Origin: Gaoshiqia sp050178015
GTDB taxonomy: Bacteria > Bacteroidota > Bacteroidia > Bacteroidales > Prolixibacteraceae
NCBI GenBank assembly: GCA_050178015.1
Contig: JBFXGM010000008.1
Coordinates: forward strand, 62,001-126,000
Direction: 5' to 3'
Length of the DNA stretch: 64,000 bases
Part shown: positions 1-8,478 of the stretch, piece after piece
How positions within the stretch are numbered: the first letter of the stretch is position 1
Layout: each line of letters opens with the position of its first letter
Made by a program: the position numbers and the translations under genes
The notes under the pieces: model-generated
The model's database searches: none
The model's input: only the letters and a program-made list of their open reading frames with translations
Told to the model about the DNA's origin: nothing

Positions 1-714
1 CGTGATGGCCACCGGTGGCGTGTAATACGATGAGGGGAGCCAAAAGAAAAAAGGGAAAACAGCCGCTTTGATGCCAAAACCGACAAAGAACAGCATGGCC
101 GAAGTGTTCATCAGTAGCGGGTGCTGGTCGTTGCGGAGGATCTCTGCGAGATGGGCCATGTTGAGCGTTCCGGTTTTTCCGTACAAAAGGCCAATGCCTG
201 CCAAAAAGAAAAGCGAAGCGAGCAGGTTCATGCTCAGGTATTTGATGCCGCCCTTCAACTGGATGCGTTTGCTGCCAAGTGTGATCAGTACGAACGACGA
301 CATCAGCATCACCTCAAACCACACATACAGGTTGAAAACATCGCCGGTGATAAAGGCGCCGTTTACACCCATCATCAGGCTATGGAAAAACAAATAGAAA
401 CGTCCCGAAATTAACGCTGACGGAACGAAACTAGCTGCATAAACAGCAACAGCCACGCCAACAAAAGCGGATATTAGCAGCATCAGCGCACTTAATTTGT
501 CAACCACCAGGGTAATTCCGTAGGGCGCTTCCCATCCGCCAGCCTGAAGTACTTGTATGCCGTAACGTTGCACGGTAACAAACAAAGCCAAGGCGATTCC
601 AAAGGTAAGCAGAGAACCGGCAATACCGACTACCTTCTGGTAGTTATGGCTTCGGTTCAACAGCAACAAAACAGCCATGAATAAGGGAAATACTATGGGT
701 AAAGCGATCATCAT
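1..714 (-). CDS. mrpD: Mrp-type Na+/H+ antiporter subunit D (3' end outside window)
   Basis: Integral membrane subunit of the multi-subunit Mrp/Mnh antiporter, of the same family as the NuoL/M/N proton-pumping subunits of complex I. Translating the minus strand from the ATG at 714 gives MMIALPIVFPLFMAVLLLL, then a run of hydrophobic segments and GKTGTLNMAHLAEIL, typical of MrpD. No stop occurs before position 1, so about 238 residues are visible out of roughly 500 expected. Its start overlaps the mrpC stop by four bases (ATGA), which indicates translational coupling. The subunits E, F and G of a complete seven-gene cluster would lie further left, outside the window. The family call is secure; whether the cluster is complete cannot be judged here. 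Confidence 0.88.
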   Translation of the reverse strand, partial: MMIALPIVFPLFMAVLLLLNRSHNYQKVVGIAGSLLTFGIALALFVTVQRYGIQVLQAGGWEAPYGITLVVDKLSALMLLISAFVGVAVAVYAASFVPSALISGRFYLFFHSLMMGVNGAFITGDVFNLYVWFEVMLMSSFVLITLGSKRIQLKGGIKYLSMNLLASLFFLAGIGLLYGKTGTLNMAHLAEILRNDQHPLLMNTSAMLFFVGFGIKAAVFPFFFWLPSSYYTPPVAIT

Positions 715-1061
715 TCGTTCTCCGTTTCTGTTAACTGGTCCAAATCGTCTGTATTAGTCAGCGAAAAATATTTGTATTTCAAGGCCAGGGTAAACGCAAC
801 AATCCCAAAGCTAATGACAATTGCAGTCAGGATTAGCGCTTGGGGCAGCGGGTCGGCCATTTCAGGTTCGGGTTCCTGTCCGGTTACAAACGGCGGTTTG
901 CCTGCAACCAACCCCGAGGCCACAAAAATAATCAGGTTGATGGCGTTTCCGATAAAAATGATGCCCAGTACCAGCTTCAGCACACTTCGTCGCAACAATA
1001 GGTAAACACCTACGGTAAAGAGGATTCCGATTAATAAAGCCAGCATTAATTCCATTTCCAT
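711..1061 (-). CDS. mrpC: Mrp antiporter subunit C
   Basis: A 116-residue NuoK-like membrane subunit of the Mrp antiporter. Three hydrophobic segments are visible (about residues 5-25, 30-52 and 75-98). The last is preceded by the family pattern ADPLPQALILTAIVI, in which the PLPQALxLTAIVI core is characteristic of MrpC/NuoK. Length is normal for the family (about 113). The start overlaps the end of mrpB by 16 bases and the stop overlaps mrpD by four, so B, C and D are translated as a tight block. No key residue appears to be missing. Confidence 0.92.
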   Translation of the reverse strand: MEMELMLALLIGILFTVGVYLLLRRSVLKLVLGIIFIGNAINLIIFVASGLVAGKPPFVTGQEPEPEMADPLPQALILTAIVISFGIVAFTLALKYKYFSLTNTDDLDQLTETENE

Positions 1062-1471
1062 TCCTCCATCAACGTGAAAATTAAAAGAAGAACCACTCCG
1101 GTAACACTCAAATACACCCCAGTGTCAAACAGTAGCGGGGTGCCCAGTTTTAGCGTTGCGCCAAACAAAAGCGGTATTTTCACCCAAGTTCCCGCAAAAA
1201 AAGCTCCCTTTACGAAAAAGCCGGGCAAGGTGCTTAAAATGGCCAGAAACAATCCGGAAGCAATCAGCTTGGACGGTTTTATGCGCAACGAGTTTTTGCT
1301 GCTTTGAACCCCCAGTGCCAATGCCTGGAAAATGAAAGCGCCGCTGGCCATCAATCCGCCAATAAATCCACCCCCCGGAAGATTATGTCCCCTGAAAAGC
1401 GTCAGAATGGAAAAGAACACCAGGATGAACCGGATGTATCTGAAAGCTATGACTAAGATGGTGTAGTTCAT
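1046..1471 (-). CDS. mrpB: Mrp antiporter subunit B
   Basis: A 141-residue membrane protein of the MnhB family. It carries the conserved motif RGHNLPGGGFIGGL at about residues 27-40, followed by three further hydrophobic segments. In the Mrp complex this subunit packs against MrpA; here it is a separate gene rather than a C-terminal fusion to MrpA. The gene begins 34 bases after the mrpA stop and overlaps mrpC, consistent with one operon transcribed to the left. Length and motif are normal. Confidence 0.92.
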   Translation of the reverse strand: MNYTILVIAFRYIRFILVFFSILTLFRGHNLPGGGFIGGLMASGAFIFQALALGVQSSKNSLRIKPSKLIASGLFLAILSTLPGFFVKGAFFAGTWVKIPLLFGATLKLGTPLLFDTGVYLSVTGVVLLLIFTLMEEWKWN

Positions 1472-1505
1472 AATCTGGGTCTAAATGCAATTTTAACTTC
1501 TAAAC

Positions 1506-3800
1506 TTAGTTTCTTGTTTTATTCATTTTGATGAGCGTATAAACCCCCAGCGCAGCTACCGATAATACGGTAATTTCTCCCAGCGTGTCAAGCGCCCGAA
1601 AATCAACGAGGATCACATTCACCACGTTTTCGCCAAAGCCACCCGGCAGACTGTTTTCAATAAAGAAATCAGAAATCGGGGCGTTATAGTCAATTTGCAG
1701 CGCGTTCAATACCAGGATCGTTACAAAACTTCCGGACGACAGGGCAATAATAGCATCGCGAACCCGCGACTTTCGGGACGAGAATTTGGCATACCGGGGC
1801 ATTTTTTGAATAACCAGTACAAAAAGTACCACCGTGAGCGTTTCTGCCAAAATTTGAGTAATGGCCAGGTCAACAGCTCCGTAAAACAAGTAAATCAGGG
1901 CGATGCCAAAGCCAATTACTCCCATGGAGATGATGGCTGTAAGTCGGTTTTGGGCAAAGGCCGCCGTCAGGGCTGCAAAAATCATGATCAGTGTAAGCAC
2001 CAGAACATAAAATGGTATTGGGCTGAAGTCGTACTGAATGTCCCAGCTGCGGGTAACGAAAATTTGGAACCAGACGAATGCCGTGGCAACAACCAGAATG
2101 GTCATCAGGTAAAACCGGTGATAACCATGCTGAATGACAGCTGTTTTGTTTTTTGAAAATTTCACGAAATGATCAAGCAGGCGGTTAAACGAATCGGCAA
2201 AACGGTAGGAGAAGAACCGGCTGTTGATGTTGGCAAGCACGGGCAATAATTTGTGCCTGAGGCTGAACAGGAATACTCCGGCAGCAACCGTGATTACGCT
2301 CAGCAGGAAAACTTGGTTGAACCCATGCCATAAATGGATTTCGACATGTAGAGGTTGTGCGCGGATGGTGCTTAGGGCCAGTTCAATCAGTTGTCCAAGG
2401 CTGTTTGTGAAAAGCCCCAGCGCCAAGCTGCCAAATGCCAGTACAGATGGCCCAAACAGTAACTCCCACCCTTTTTCGTTGGCTACTTTGGGCGTGGTTC
2501 CCAACTTGCCGAAGAACGTACGATAGCCAAACATGGCCGACACCCAGACCATAAAAACGTTCGATGCTACTCCGAGAATCAGAACCACAGAGGCGATGCC
2601 CGGTGTTTGTATTTTTGCCTCATAAATCAGCTCCTTCCCGATAAAACCCAGCAGTGGCGGCAATCCGGCCATCGAAAGCAGAGCCAGCACGGTCACTACT
2701 GTTGTTTTGGGCATCAGTCGGTGCAAGCCACCCAGCAAGTTGATGTCGCGGGTGCCGGTTTTGTGATCGATCATCCCGGCAACCATAAACAACGACGCTT
2801 TGTAAAAAGCGTGTACGATCAGGAAAATCAGTGCCGCTTTTACCGATAGCTGGGTGTCAATTCCGAACAGCAAAACCAACGTTCCGAGCGCGCTGATGGT
2901 GGTATAAGCCAGAATGGCCTTCAGGTCGGATTGGGTGATGGCGAGATAAGCGCCCACGAACATTGTCAATCCGCCGATCAGGCTCACCAGGATTTTCCAT
3001 TCGGGGGTGCCACCCATTATCGGGCTCATGCGGGCCAGCAGAAAAATGCCGGCTTTCACCATGGTGGCCGAATGCAGATAAGCGCTTACAGGCGATGGGG
3101 CCTGCATGGCCCCCGGCAACCAAAAATGAAACGGGAATTGGGCCGATTTGGTCACAACCCCTGCAAGGATTAGTAGCAGAGCCGGGAAGTAATGCGGGTG
3201 AAAACGGATGAGATGACCTTTCTCTACCAGTTCTGTCAATTCGTAGGTCCCGCCCATTTGTCCCAGAAGGATGATGCCGGCGAACAGCGCCAGTCCGCCC
3301 ATGACGGTGATCAGTAGCGATTGCAAAGCAGCTTGCCTGGCCTTGTCGTACTCATGTTTAAAACTGATCAGAAAGTAGGAGGTAAAACTGGTAAGTTCCC
3401 AAAAAAGGAACATCACCAGCAGGTTGCCGGAAAGAACCAGTCCCAGCATGGCGCCCATAAAAAGCAGCATGAAAAAATAGAAGCGGTGTCTTCCTGCATA
3501 ATGTTTCATGTAGCCGTTGGAATAGATCAGGATGAGAACGCCAATCCCGCTCACCAGAAAAAGGAATAGCAAGCTGACCCCGTCAAACAGCCAGGTGATA
3601 TTTAGTCCGAGTTGGGGCAACCAGGCAATGCTGGTGATTTCCGGGCCAACTTGTTTCATGTGGTACCCTTTGATCAGGTAAAACACAAAGGCTGTAAATG
3701 GTAGCAGAGAAAGCAAAATCCCTTTGTACCGGTCGAGCTGGCGGGGGATTAAAAGTGAGCCGGCAGCTCCAAGGAATATGATCAAAAGCGTGATTGTCAT
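1506..3800 (-). CDS. mrpA: Mrp antiporter subunit A
   Basis: A 764-residue NuoL-like large subunit of the Mrp antiporter, thought to form a main ion-translocating module. The N-terminal antiporter domain carries LHSATMVKAGIFLLARM at about residue 240, the conserved quinone/proton-antiporter motif with its lysine. The C-terminal part (from about residue 600) has the additional helices typical of MrpA (DUF4040/MbhD- and MbhE-like), including DFRALDTLGEITVL near the end. The start ATG is 17 bases downstream of the usp stop, so usp and mrp are probably one transcript. Length agrees with bacterial MrpA proteins (about 770-800). Confidence 0.94.
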   Translation of the reverse strand: MTITLLIIFLGAAGSLLIPRQLDRYKGILLSLLPFTAFVFYLIKGYHMKQVGPEITSIAWLPQLGLNITWLFDGVSLLFLFLVSGIGVLILIYSNGYMKHYAGRHRFYFFMLLFMGAMLGLVLSGNLLVMFLFWELTSFTSYFLISFKHEYDKARQAALQSLLITVMGGLALFAGIILLGQMGGTYELTELVEKGHLIRFHPHYFPALLLILAGVVTKSAQFPFHFWLPGAMQAPSPVSAYLHSATMVKAGIFLLARMSPIMGGTPEWKILVSLIGGLTMFVGAYLAITQSDLKAILAYTTISALGTLVLLFGIDTQLSVKAALIFLIVHAFYKASLFMVAGMIDHKTGTRDINLLGGLHRLMPKTTVVTVLALLSMAGLPPLLGFIGKELIYEAKIQTPGIASVVLILGVASNVFMVWVSAMFGYRTFFGKLGTTPKVANEKGWELLFGPSVLAFGSLALGLFTNSLGQLIELALSTIRAQPLHVEIHLWHGFNQVFLLSVITVAAGVFLFSLRHKLLPVLANINSRFFSYRFADSFNRLLDHFVKFSKNKTAVIQHGYHRFYLMTILVVATAFVWFQIFVTRSWDIQYDFSPIPFYVLVLTLIMIFAALTAAFAQNRLTAIISMGVIGFGIALIYLFYGAVDLAITQILAETLTVVLFVLVIQKMPRYAKFSSRKSRVRDAIIALSSGSFVTILVLNALQIDYNAPISDFFIENSLPGGFGENVVNVILVDFRALDTLGEITVLSVAALGVYTLIKMNKTRN

Positions 3801-3817
3801 AAACGAGTGCTCGTAAT

Positions 3818-4774
3818 TTATTTGCGGTTCTTTCGAAACAAACGGTTGATGGGTTGCCGGATAGTTTTAGGGGCGAGAACGCCCAGCGGGTCGAGCAGGT
3901 CTTTCAGGATCTCACCGTAGTAATGGCTGGAAGCGGAAGCGGTAAGGCTCAGCACCGGAATTTTTGATTCGTTGATGATGTGGTGGGCAAAGGCCCCGAT
4001 GTAATTGTCGAATGTAAAACCTTCCTGGTGGGTCATCACCAGGATGAGATCCGCCTTCATTTCATCCGCGAACTCCAGCACACGTTTATATGGAGGCACC
4101 TGTGTGCGCGGGAATAATTTCATGCAGGCCTCAATTTTATTTTCGGCCAATACGTGGCGGGCATGTTTGAGCTTCCGGTAGATTCGGCTTTCTGTAAAAA
4201 TAATACCGCCAATCAACGCCGAGACCAGGCAAATTTTTGTGTTGTAATTTTTTGCATAGGCAATCGTGCTCAGCAACTGACGCCGGGTTTCTTTGGTCAG
4301 GTCGAGCGGCACCACCATTTGCGAGCCAAAATCCGTATAGTTGCCTTTGGTTGTGATAACCGGAACCGGCGAATTTAGTGTTACCTGCTCCACGGTAGCG
4401 CCCAGTACCTGGGGAGTGTCATCGCCCTGGTGATTTTCGCCCAGAACAATGAAGCGGGGTTTCAGCTCTTCTGCCACTTCCAGAATTTTTTTGCTGGGCC
4501 TGCCGCGTTCAATGCGAGTAAGAACCATCATGTGATGGGCATCCTGCACCTGGTTGGCCATCGCCTGAAGTTGCTCTTTTACTTTTTCGGTTACTTTTAC
4601 TATTTCATCTACCGAAACAAACAGGTCTTCCAGTATGCCCCCGGCTTCGATCACATAAAGCAGATAGATTCGCCCGTTAGTGCGTTTGGCTAGGTTGATG
4701 GCATACTCAAGGGCGTTCATCGATGGCGCCTTAAAATCAATAGGAACTAATATGTCTTTTAATGTGCTGTCCAT
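3818..4774 (-). CDS. Universal stress protein with two tandem Usp domains
   Basis: A 318-residue cytoplasmic protein with two UspA-like alpha/beta domains (about residues 5-145 and 150-285). Domain 1 begins ILVPIDFKAPSMNALEYA, the usual Usp start with the nucleotide-pocket aspartate, and contains VLGENHQGDD. Domain 2 contains ADLILVMTHQEGF. A tail of about 30 residues ends in basic residues. Such tandem Usp proteins are common in Bacteroidota and are often beside ion transporters. Here the gene is the first in the Mrp operon, 17 bases ahead of mrpA, suggesting control of the antiporter by, or co-expression with, an ATP- or stress-sensing protein. That role is inference from position. Confidence 0.88.
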   Translation of the reverse strand: MDSTLKDILVPIDFKAPSMNALEYAINLAKRTNGRIYLLYVIEAGGILEDLFVSVDEIVKVTEKVKEQLQAMANQVQDAHHMMVLTRIERGRPSKKILEVAEELKPRFIVLGENHQGDDTPQVLGATVEQVTLNSPVPVITTKGNYTDFGSQMVVPLDLTKETRRQLLSTIAYAKNYNTKICLVSALIGGIIFTESRIYRKLKHARHVLAENKIEACMKLFPRTQVPPYKRVLEFADEMKADLILVMTHQEGFTFDNYIGAFAHHIINESKIPVLSLTASASSHYYGEILKDLLDPLGVLAPKTIRQPINRLFRKNRK

Positions 4775-5330
4775 AGGTTAATCCGGTTTGTGACTTAATT
4801 CTCTAAATATAGATTGTTCATATTGACCAGACAAGAACATTGTTCATCGGGATGGCCGATTTAATAATCAGAAAACACGTGGTTCTGAGATGATGAACTT
4901 AATGCTTGTTGCAGGGAAGTTCATAAAAAAGCGGCCAGCAGCTAACTCGTTTCTTGTTGTGTTTTTAAACGCTTAAAAACCGGACTTGTTTGGACGAAGA
5001 GTTGATTTTCACCGGGAAGTTCCCCGGTATTAAGATCCTGATGCGGACAAAAGTGGCTATTGCCGTGGCAAACTCATTTCACTTGCTGGAATTTTGGGCA
5101 TTATGGAAATCATTTTATTACCGGATCGTTTGGTGGAAAAGAAAGAATTGTCTTCTGTTTGATTTTTGCCACACAGGAAGTTCAATGAGTCACTTCGTGC
5201 AGATAATCCATATTGGATGGTCATTTTAAATTCTCAGAACCACCCATATTGTTTCTACACTAAGCGACACAAAAAACCTGAAAATGGAATTTTATTTCCT
5301 GTACAACCGAACATCTTATACCGGTCAGGC
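4775..5330. other. 556-bp intergenic region without a recognisable gene
   Basis: Apart from the usp promoter region at the left, no credible coding sequence is visible. The two plus-strand open frames (4990-5229 and 5166-5591) have no recognisable product, and the second runs antisense into the globin gene. No hairpin with a T-tract and no tandem repeat was found. Confidence 0.5.
4804..4835 (-). promoter_or_regulatory. Candidate promoter of the usp-mrp operon
   Basis: Reading the minus strand, TATATTTA (4811-4804) matches the Bacteroidota -7 box TAnnTTTG at seven of eight positions. It is preceded after 20 bases by CTTG (4835-4832) in place of the -33 TTTG. The start codon lies about 30 bases downstream. 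The nonamer ATGAACAAT occurs twice on the minus strand here (4847-4839 and 4822-4814), once within the palindrome GAACATTGTTC, and could be an operator. Confidence 0.45.
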
Positions 5331-5717
5331 TCACTGCCCAACGATTTGATCCTTCAGCGCAAAGGTAATTGCCAAGACATCTTTTTGAGTTTGTTCATCA
5401 ATCTGATGTTTGGCAAGCGCCGAAAGGATATCATCGATAGCATCCATATACTCACTTTTGCTGACGTTCATACCTTTGTGTGCCGGGATCATTTCTTTTC
5501 CGCGGTAAACTTCAGGCCCGCCACTGCCAGCTGCCAGAAAATCAATCAAATTTTGTCGTGTTTTGGCAAAATGCTCCGGATTTTCTTTTAAAGGAAGAAA
5601 ACGGGCCTTGATGGCCGGATTCGTCATGTGATTTTCAACAATGTCATCTACAATGGCTGTGATTCCGCTCGCTCCACCAAGTCTTTCGTAGAGCGACTTT
5701 TGTTCATTTGTTCCCAT
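5331..5717 (-). CDS. glbN: Truncated haemoglobin (group I-like)
   Basis: A 128-residue 2-on-2 globin, probably binding O2 or NO in the cytoplasm. It opens with SLYERLGGASGI (residues 8-19), the standard group I start, and has the proximal haem ligand His80 in MIPAHKGMNVSKSEY. Length matches the family (about 120-130). The gene stands alone between two long gaps, so its regulation is probably independent; an inverted repeat lies 51-76 bases upstream. Truncated globins often protect against nitric oxide, but no nitrosative-stress gene is adjacent, so the precise role is open. Confidence 0.9.
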   Translation of the reverse strand: MGTNEQKSLYERLGGASGITAIVDDIVENHMTNPAIKARFLPLKENPEHFAKTRQNLIDFLAAGSGGPEVYRGKEMIPAHKGMNVSKSEYMDAIDDILSALAKHQIDEQTQKDVLAITFALKDQIVGQ

Positions 5718-5767
5718 GGTATAAAAAATTAAAAAGTGAATGAAAAAGATCTTTCATGTTTCTGAAG

Positions 5768-5793
5768 AATACGTATCAACCGGACTACGTATT
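5768..5793. promoter_or_regulatory. Inverted repeat upstream of the globin gene
   Basis: AATACGTA (5768-5775) and TACGTATT (5786-5793) form a perfect 8-bp inverted repeat with a 10-bp spacer; each half also contains the palindrome TACGTA. It lies 51-76 bases upstream of the globin start codon on the minus strand, a plausible operator position. The binding protein is unknown. Confidence 0.4.
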
Positions 5794-6221
5794 TAGAAGA
5801 GGAGTCGGACCAAAAAACTACATGTGCGAGTTTTCCTTCACAAAAAAAGGATTTCCTCCGGACATTGCTTTTGCAATAAAATTTTTGGGTGATAGAAAAG
5901 GCGGCATTCAAAATAGTGGAGCTACGCTTTATTCGATGGCGTGAAACCGTGGGCTTAAACAATTAATATTGAGCCATGAAGAATGCCTGTTATTTCGTCC
6001 GGTTGTTGACTGTTTGATTTAAAATGGCGTACGCATTTCCGACGGAAAGGTTTTTCATGGCAAGTGCAGATCGGTGAATTGTGCCTCTGGTGGTATGGGA
6101 AATATTTTTTTCTGAATTTTTGGCGGAGAATCTGATTGAATTGTAGTTTTCCTGTTGGCTGAAAGATCAAAATTGTGTCATTTTATTGGCGTTTAAACAA
6201 GTGCGAAACGGGCAGCCGCAG

Positions 6222-6262
6222 TTTTTTACCAAAAAGGAAAAGCGCCCCTTGATGGAGCGCCT
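6222..6262 (-). terminator. Rho-independent terminator of the fasciclin gene
   Basis: On the minus strand a GC-rich imperfect stem (6262-6238, arms around GGAGCGC and GCGCCCC, 5-base loop) is followed by the T-rich stretch TTTTCCTTTTT. It lies about 45 bases past the fasciclin stop. Confidence 0.65.
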
Positions 6263-6308
6263 TCAATAATCAGCGTTATTTTCAACTAATTTGTCGTGGC
6301 GTATGCGA

Positions 6309-7322
6309 TTACAGAGTTGGCAGGATTACTTTGTCGATTACATGGATCACCCCGTTGGTAGCTTGAACATTTAGCAGCGAAGGTATTAGGCCGGCTTCGC
6401 GTCCGTTGGCATCGGTAATTTTCAGGGTCGATACATTCAGGCTGAATGTTCCGTTGAGGGTGGTTACATTGCCCGAGCTCAGGTCGCTGGAGTAAACACG
6501 TCCGTCAACTACGTGGTACAGTAATACATTTGTAAGCGTTTCCACATCCAGGTCGTCGAGGCCCGAAATGCCCAGTTCGCTAAGCAGTGCCACAAAAGCG
6601 TCGTTGGTAGGGGCAAAAACCGTGTACGGTCCGCCGGTTGCTAAAACATCGGTAAGTCCGGCTTTGATCACAGCCTGTACCAGGATCGAGAATTCAGGAT
6701 CGTAACTCAGTGCCGTTTCTACCAGGTTCATGGATGGTGGCAGCAATACTTTGTCGATGACATGGATGATGCCATTGGCTGCGCGGATGTCGGCAATTAC
6801 AACAGACGCATCATTGATCATGACACCCGAGGATAAATCAACCTCAATGGCGGCGCCATTTACGGTTGGAACAAAGCCTGAGCTAAGATCGGTGGAGGCC
6901 ACTTTTCCGCCAACAACGTGGTAGAGCAGGATGGGGGTCAGCTGTTCGGCTGTCAAATCTTCGATTCCGTCAACCCCCAGCGTGGCAAACAGGGTTTCAA
7001 AAGCTTCATCGGTTGGTGCAAATACCGTCAGTTCGTTTTTGGCAACGGTGCTCACCAGGTTGGCTTTTACCAAGGCCTGGATCAGGTTTTTAAATTTGGG
7101 CTTCTTCTCGTTGATCGATTTACTCTTCAATATGTCCGAAGTAAACGTTTCGGGGGCATCGGTAATTTGTTCAAGTACCGCAGCAATGTCACCTGCCGGT
7201 TGCGGGACCATGATGTCGTCATCGTCGTCGTTACAACTTGTCAGTGTAAAACTGAACGCTACTACTACCATCAGGAAAATGTTCCTGATCATTCCTCTTG
7301 TTGTGTTTTGATTTGTGTTCAT
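6309..7322 (-). CDS. Fasciclin-domain lipoprotein with two FAS1 domains
   Basis: A 337-residue predicted cell-surface lipoprotein. The N-terminus has a hydrophobic signal ending in TLTSC with the lipid-attachment Cys30, followed by an Asp-rich stretch suggestive of surface export. Two FAS1 domains follow (about residues 45-195 and 200-335). Each carries the paired motifs TVFAPTDEAF / TVFAPTNDAF and LLYHVVGGKV / LLYHVVDGRV, and ends with a NGIIHVIDKVLLP-type strand. FAS1 domains mediate adhesion or matrix binding; the ligand is unknown. The gene is monocistronic with its own terminator. An upstream region of about 390 bases may hold its promoter, which I could not assign. Confidence 0.9.
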   Translation of the reverse strand: MNTNQNTTRGMIRNIFLMVVVAFSFTLTSCNDDDDDIMVPQPAGDIAAVLEQITDAPETFTSDILKSKSINEKKPKFKNLIQALVKANLVSTVAKNELTVFAPTDEAFETLFATLGVDGIEDLTAEQLTPILLYHVVGGKVASTDLSSGFVPTVNGAAIEVDLSSGVMINDASVVIADIRAANGIIHVIDKVLLPPSMNLVETALSYDPEFSILVQAVIKAGLTDVLATGGPYTVFAPTNDAFVALLSELGISGLDDLDVETLTNVLLYHVVDGRVYSSDLSSGNVTTLNGTFSLNVSTLKITDANGREAGLIPSLLNVQATNGVIHVIDKVILPTL

Positions 7323-7715
7323 GTCGATTTTGTTTAAGTGTTTGCTTGTAAAACATGAACAAGAATAAAAATGTTTAAAGAATTACTATAAAACCTAAAC
7401 AAAAAAAGATAAAAAGTTCCTTTTTTATTCTAAAACATCAATCTTTAGTGGGTTTTTATGATGTATGTTAATATTTGTGAATGTGCAATTTTTTGTTGAC
7501 GGGACGAATTATTAACGGAACGATCGGCTTTGTTTTCACCGATTATTTAAGGTTTTTTCCGAATCCCAATTATTCGTTCATGCGGGTTTTGCGCAGTTTG
7601 AAGCCCCAAAACATATCGTTCGTCAAATAAAGCTGAATTTTATTGTCAAGTAAACAGGGATGTCCTAATTTGGTTGAACAAAAAAATCAATCAATAACCC
7701 TTTAATTAATTTCTT
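7323..7715. other. 393-bp divergent intergenic region
   Basis: Separates the fasciclin gene (minus) from the 158-residue protein (plus) and must carry promoters for both. It is AT-rich. A weak -7-like element CTAATTTG precedes the plus-strand gene, but no matching -33 was found. No gene, terminator or repeat was recognised. Confidence 0.4.
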
Positions 7716-8192
7716 ATGGACAATAAAATCAATTTTCAGCTGCCCGAGGAGGTAGCCACGCAAGTGCTCGAAAAAACAACCGAAATTGTCGCTCTACTGA
7801 AACCTTACCTGATTGGGCTAACTCCCGGCGAACGCAAAGTGTTGCCCAAAATGAGCGACGGCACCTCGCCTTTTGTTGAAAAATGCCTCGATTATTGCGA
7901 TTCGGATCCGCAGTTTGCCCCTCCGTTTATGAGTGTGCAGGAGTTTCAGACCGACCTGAAAGCCTGGGAACAACTGATGACCCTGTTGCGTCCCTTCAGA
8001 CAGCTGTACCAGGATTTGGACGACACCGTGATGCAGGCTGGCTCTGAAAGCTACACGGCGGCCCTGAGTTACTACAACTCGGTAAAACTGGCAGCCCGCA
8101 TGAGCATTCCCGGCTCCAAAGCTATTTACGACGACCTGAAAAGACGCTTCGAGAAAAACGGGCCTCATAAAACGGTAGAAACAACCGCATAG
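7716..8192 (+). CDS. Conserved-looking protein of unknown function (158 aa)
   Basis: I do not recognise the family. The product is a soluble, mostly helical, acidic protein without signal peptide or membrane segment. It has a central segment rich in Asp/Cys (CLDYCDSDPQF at about residues 54-64) and a helical C-terminal half (ARMSIPGSKAIYDDLKRRF). The start is supported by an A-rich upstream stretch typical of this genome. The gene stands alone, facing away from the fasciclin gene, and is followed directly by the degenerate 21-bp array at 8278-8466. It is a genuine gene by codon pattern and length, but no function is assigned. Confidence 0.75.
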   Translation: MDNKINFQLPEEVATQVLEKTTEIVALLKPYLIGLTPGERKVLPKMSDGTSPFVEKCLDYCDSDPQFAPPFMSVQEFQTDLKAWEQLMTLLRPFRQLYQDLDDTVMQAGSESYTAALSYYNSVKLAARMSIPGSKAIYDDLKRRFEKNGPHKTVETTA

Positions 8193-8213
8193 TTTCATTC
8201 AATTTTATTTTTT

Positions 8214-8393
8214 TTAAACGGGGGTACGTGTTGCCTCCGTTCTTTTTTTATACCTCTTCGAACACGCTTTCAATGATCTTTTTCCCGCTTTGGTTCCTCT
8301 TTTTCCCGAATTCGTTCCTGTTTTGGCGAATGAGTTCGTCTTTTTACCGAACTCATTCGTTCCGGGAATGATTTCATTCATCTGAAAAGGCAT
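8214..8393 (-). CDS. Doubtful 59-codon frame inside array 1
   Basis: The minus strand of the 21-bp array is open for 59 codons from an ATG at 8393. It gives a Lys/Thr/Asn-rich peptide with heptad-like units such as TNEFGKK, TNSFAKT, GTNSGKR and GTKAGKR, because 21 is divisible by three. No ribosome binding site or homologous family is evident, so it is probably a by-product of the repeat. It is listed so that the frame is on record. Confidence 0.15.
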   Translation of the reverse strand: MPFQMNEIIPGTNEFGKKTNSFAKTGTNSGKRGTKAGKRSLKACSKRYKKRTEATRTPV

Positions 8394-8466
8394 GAATTCA
8401 TCTTTTTCCTGAATTTGTTCGTCAAAAAGGCGAACTCATTCGTGTCCGAACTGGCTTCATTCGTTT
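8278..8466. repeat. Degenerate tandem array 1, 20-21 bp period
   Basis: Nine consecutive units share a TTC(G/A/C)T element beginning at 8294, 8315, 8335, 8356, 8377, 8397, 8418, 8439 and 8460, i.e. at spacings of 21, 20, 21, 21, 20, 21, 21 and 21. The best-conserved unit core is the near-palindrome CGAACTCATTCG (8348-8359, 8431-8442), and its exact reverse complement CGAATGAGTTCG occupies 8327-8338. Between cores lie T-rich or A-rich spacers. Units differ freely in sequence but hardly in length. No spacer-repeat organisation as in CRISPR is present. Confidence 0.8.
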
Positions 8467-8478
8467 TTGATGCGGGAG

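Larger units (their letters stand above)
5718..6308. other. 591-bp intergenic region
   Basis: Between the globin start and the fasciclin stop. It contains the globin upstream inverted repeat and, at the right, the fasciclin terminator. The short minus-strand open frames at 5729-5962 and 5955-6170 show no recognisable family and are rich in Arg/His/Lys; I do not consider them genes. Confidence 0.5.

Noticed and set aside
5166..5591. 141-residue plus-strand frame near the globin
   Set aside because: Runs antisense into the clearly recognisable globin gene and has no family features.
7416..7470. Promoter assignment for the fasciclin gene
   Set aside because: The region is too AT-rich for a unique -33/-7 match; several equally weak candidates exist.
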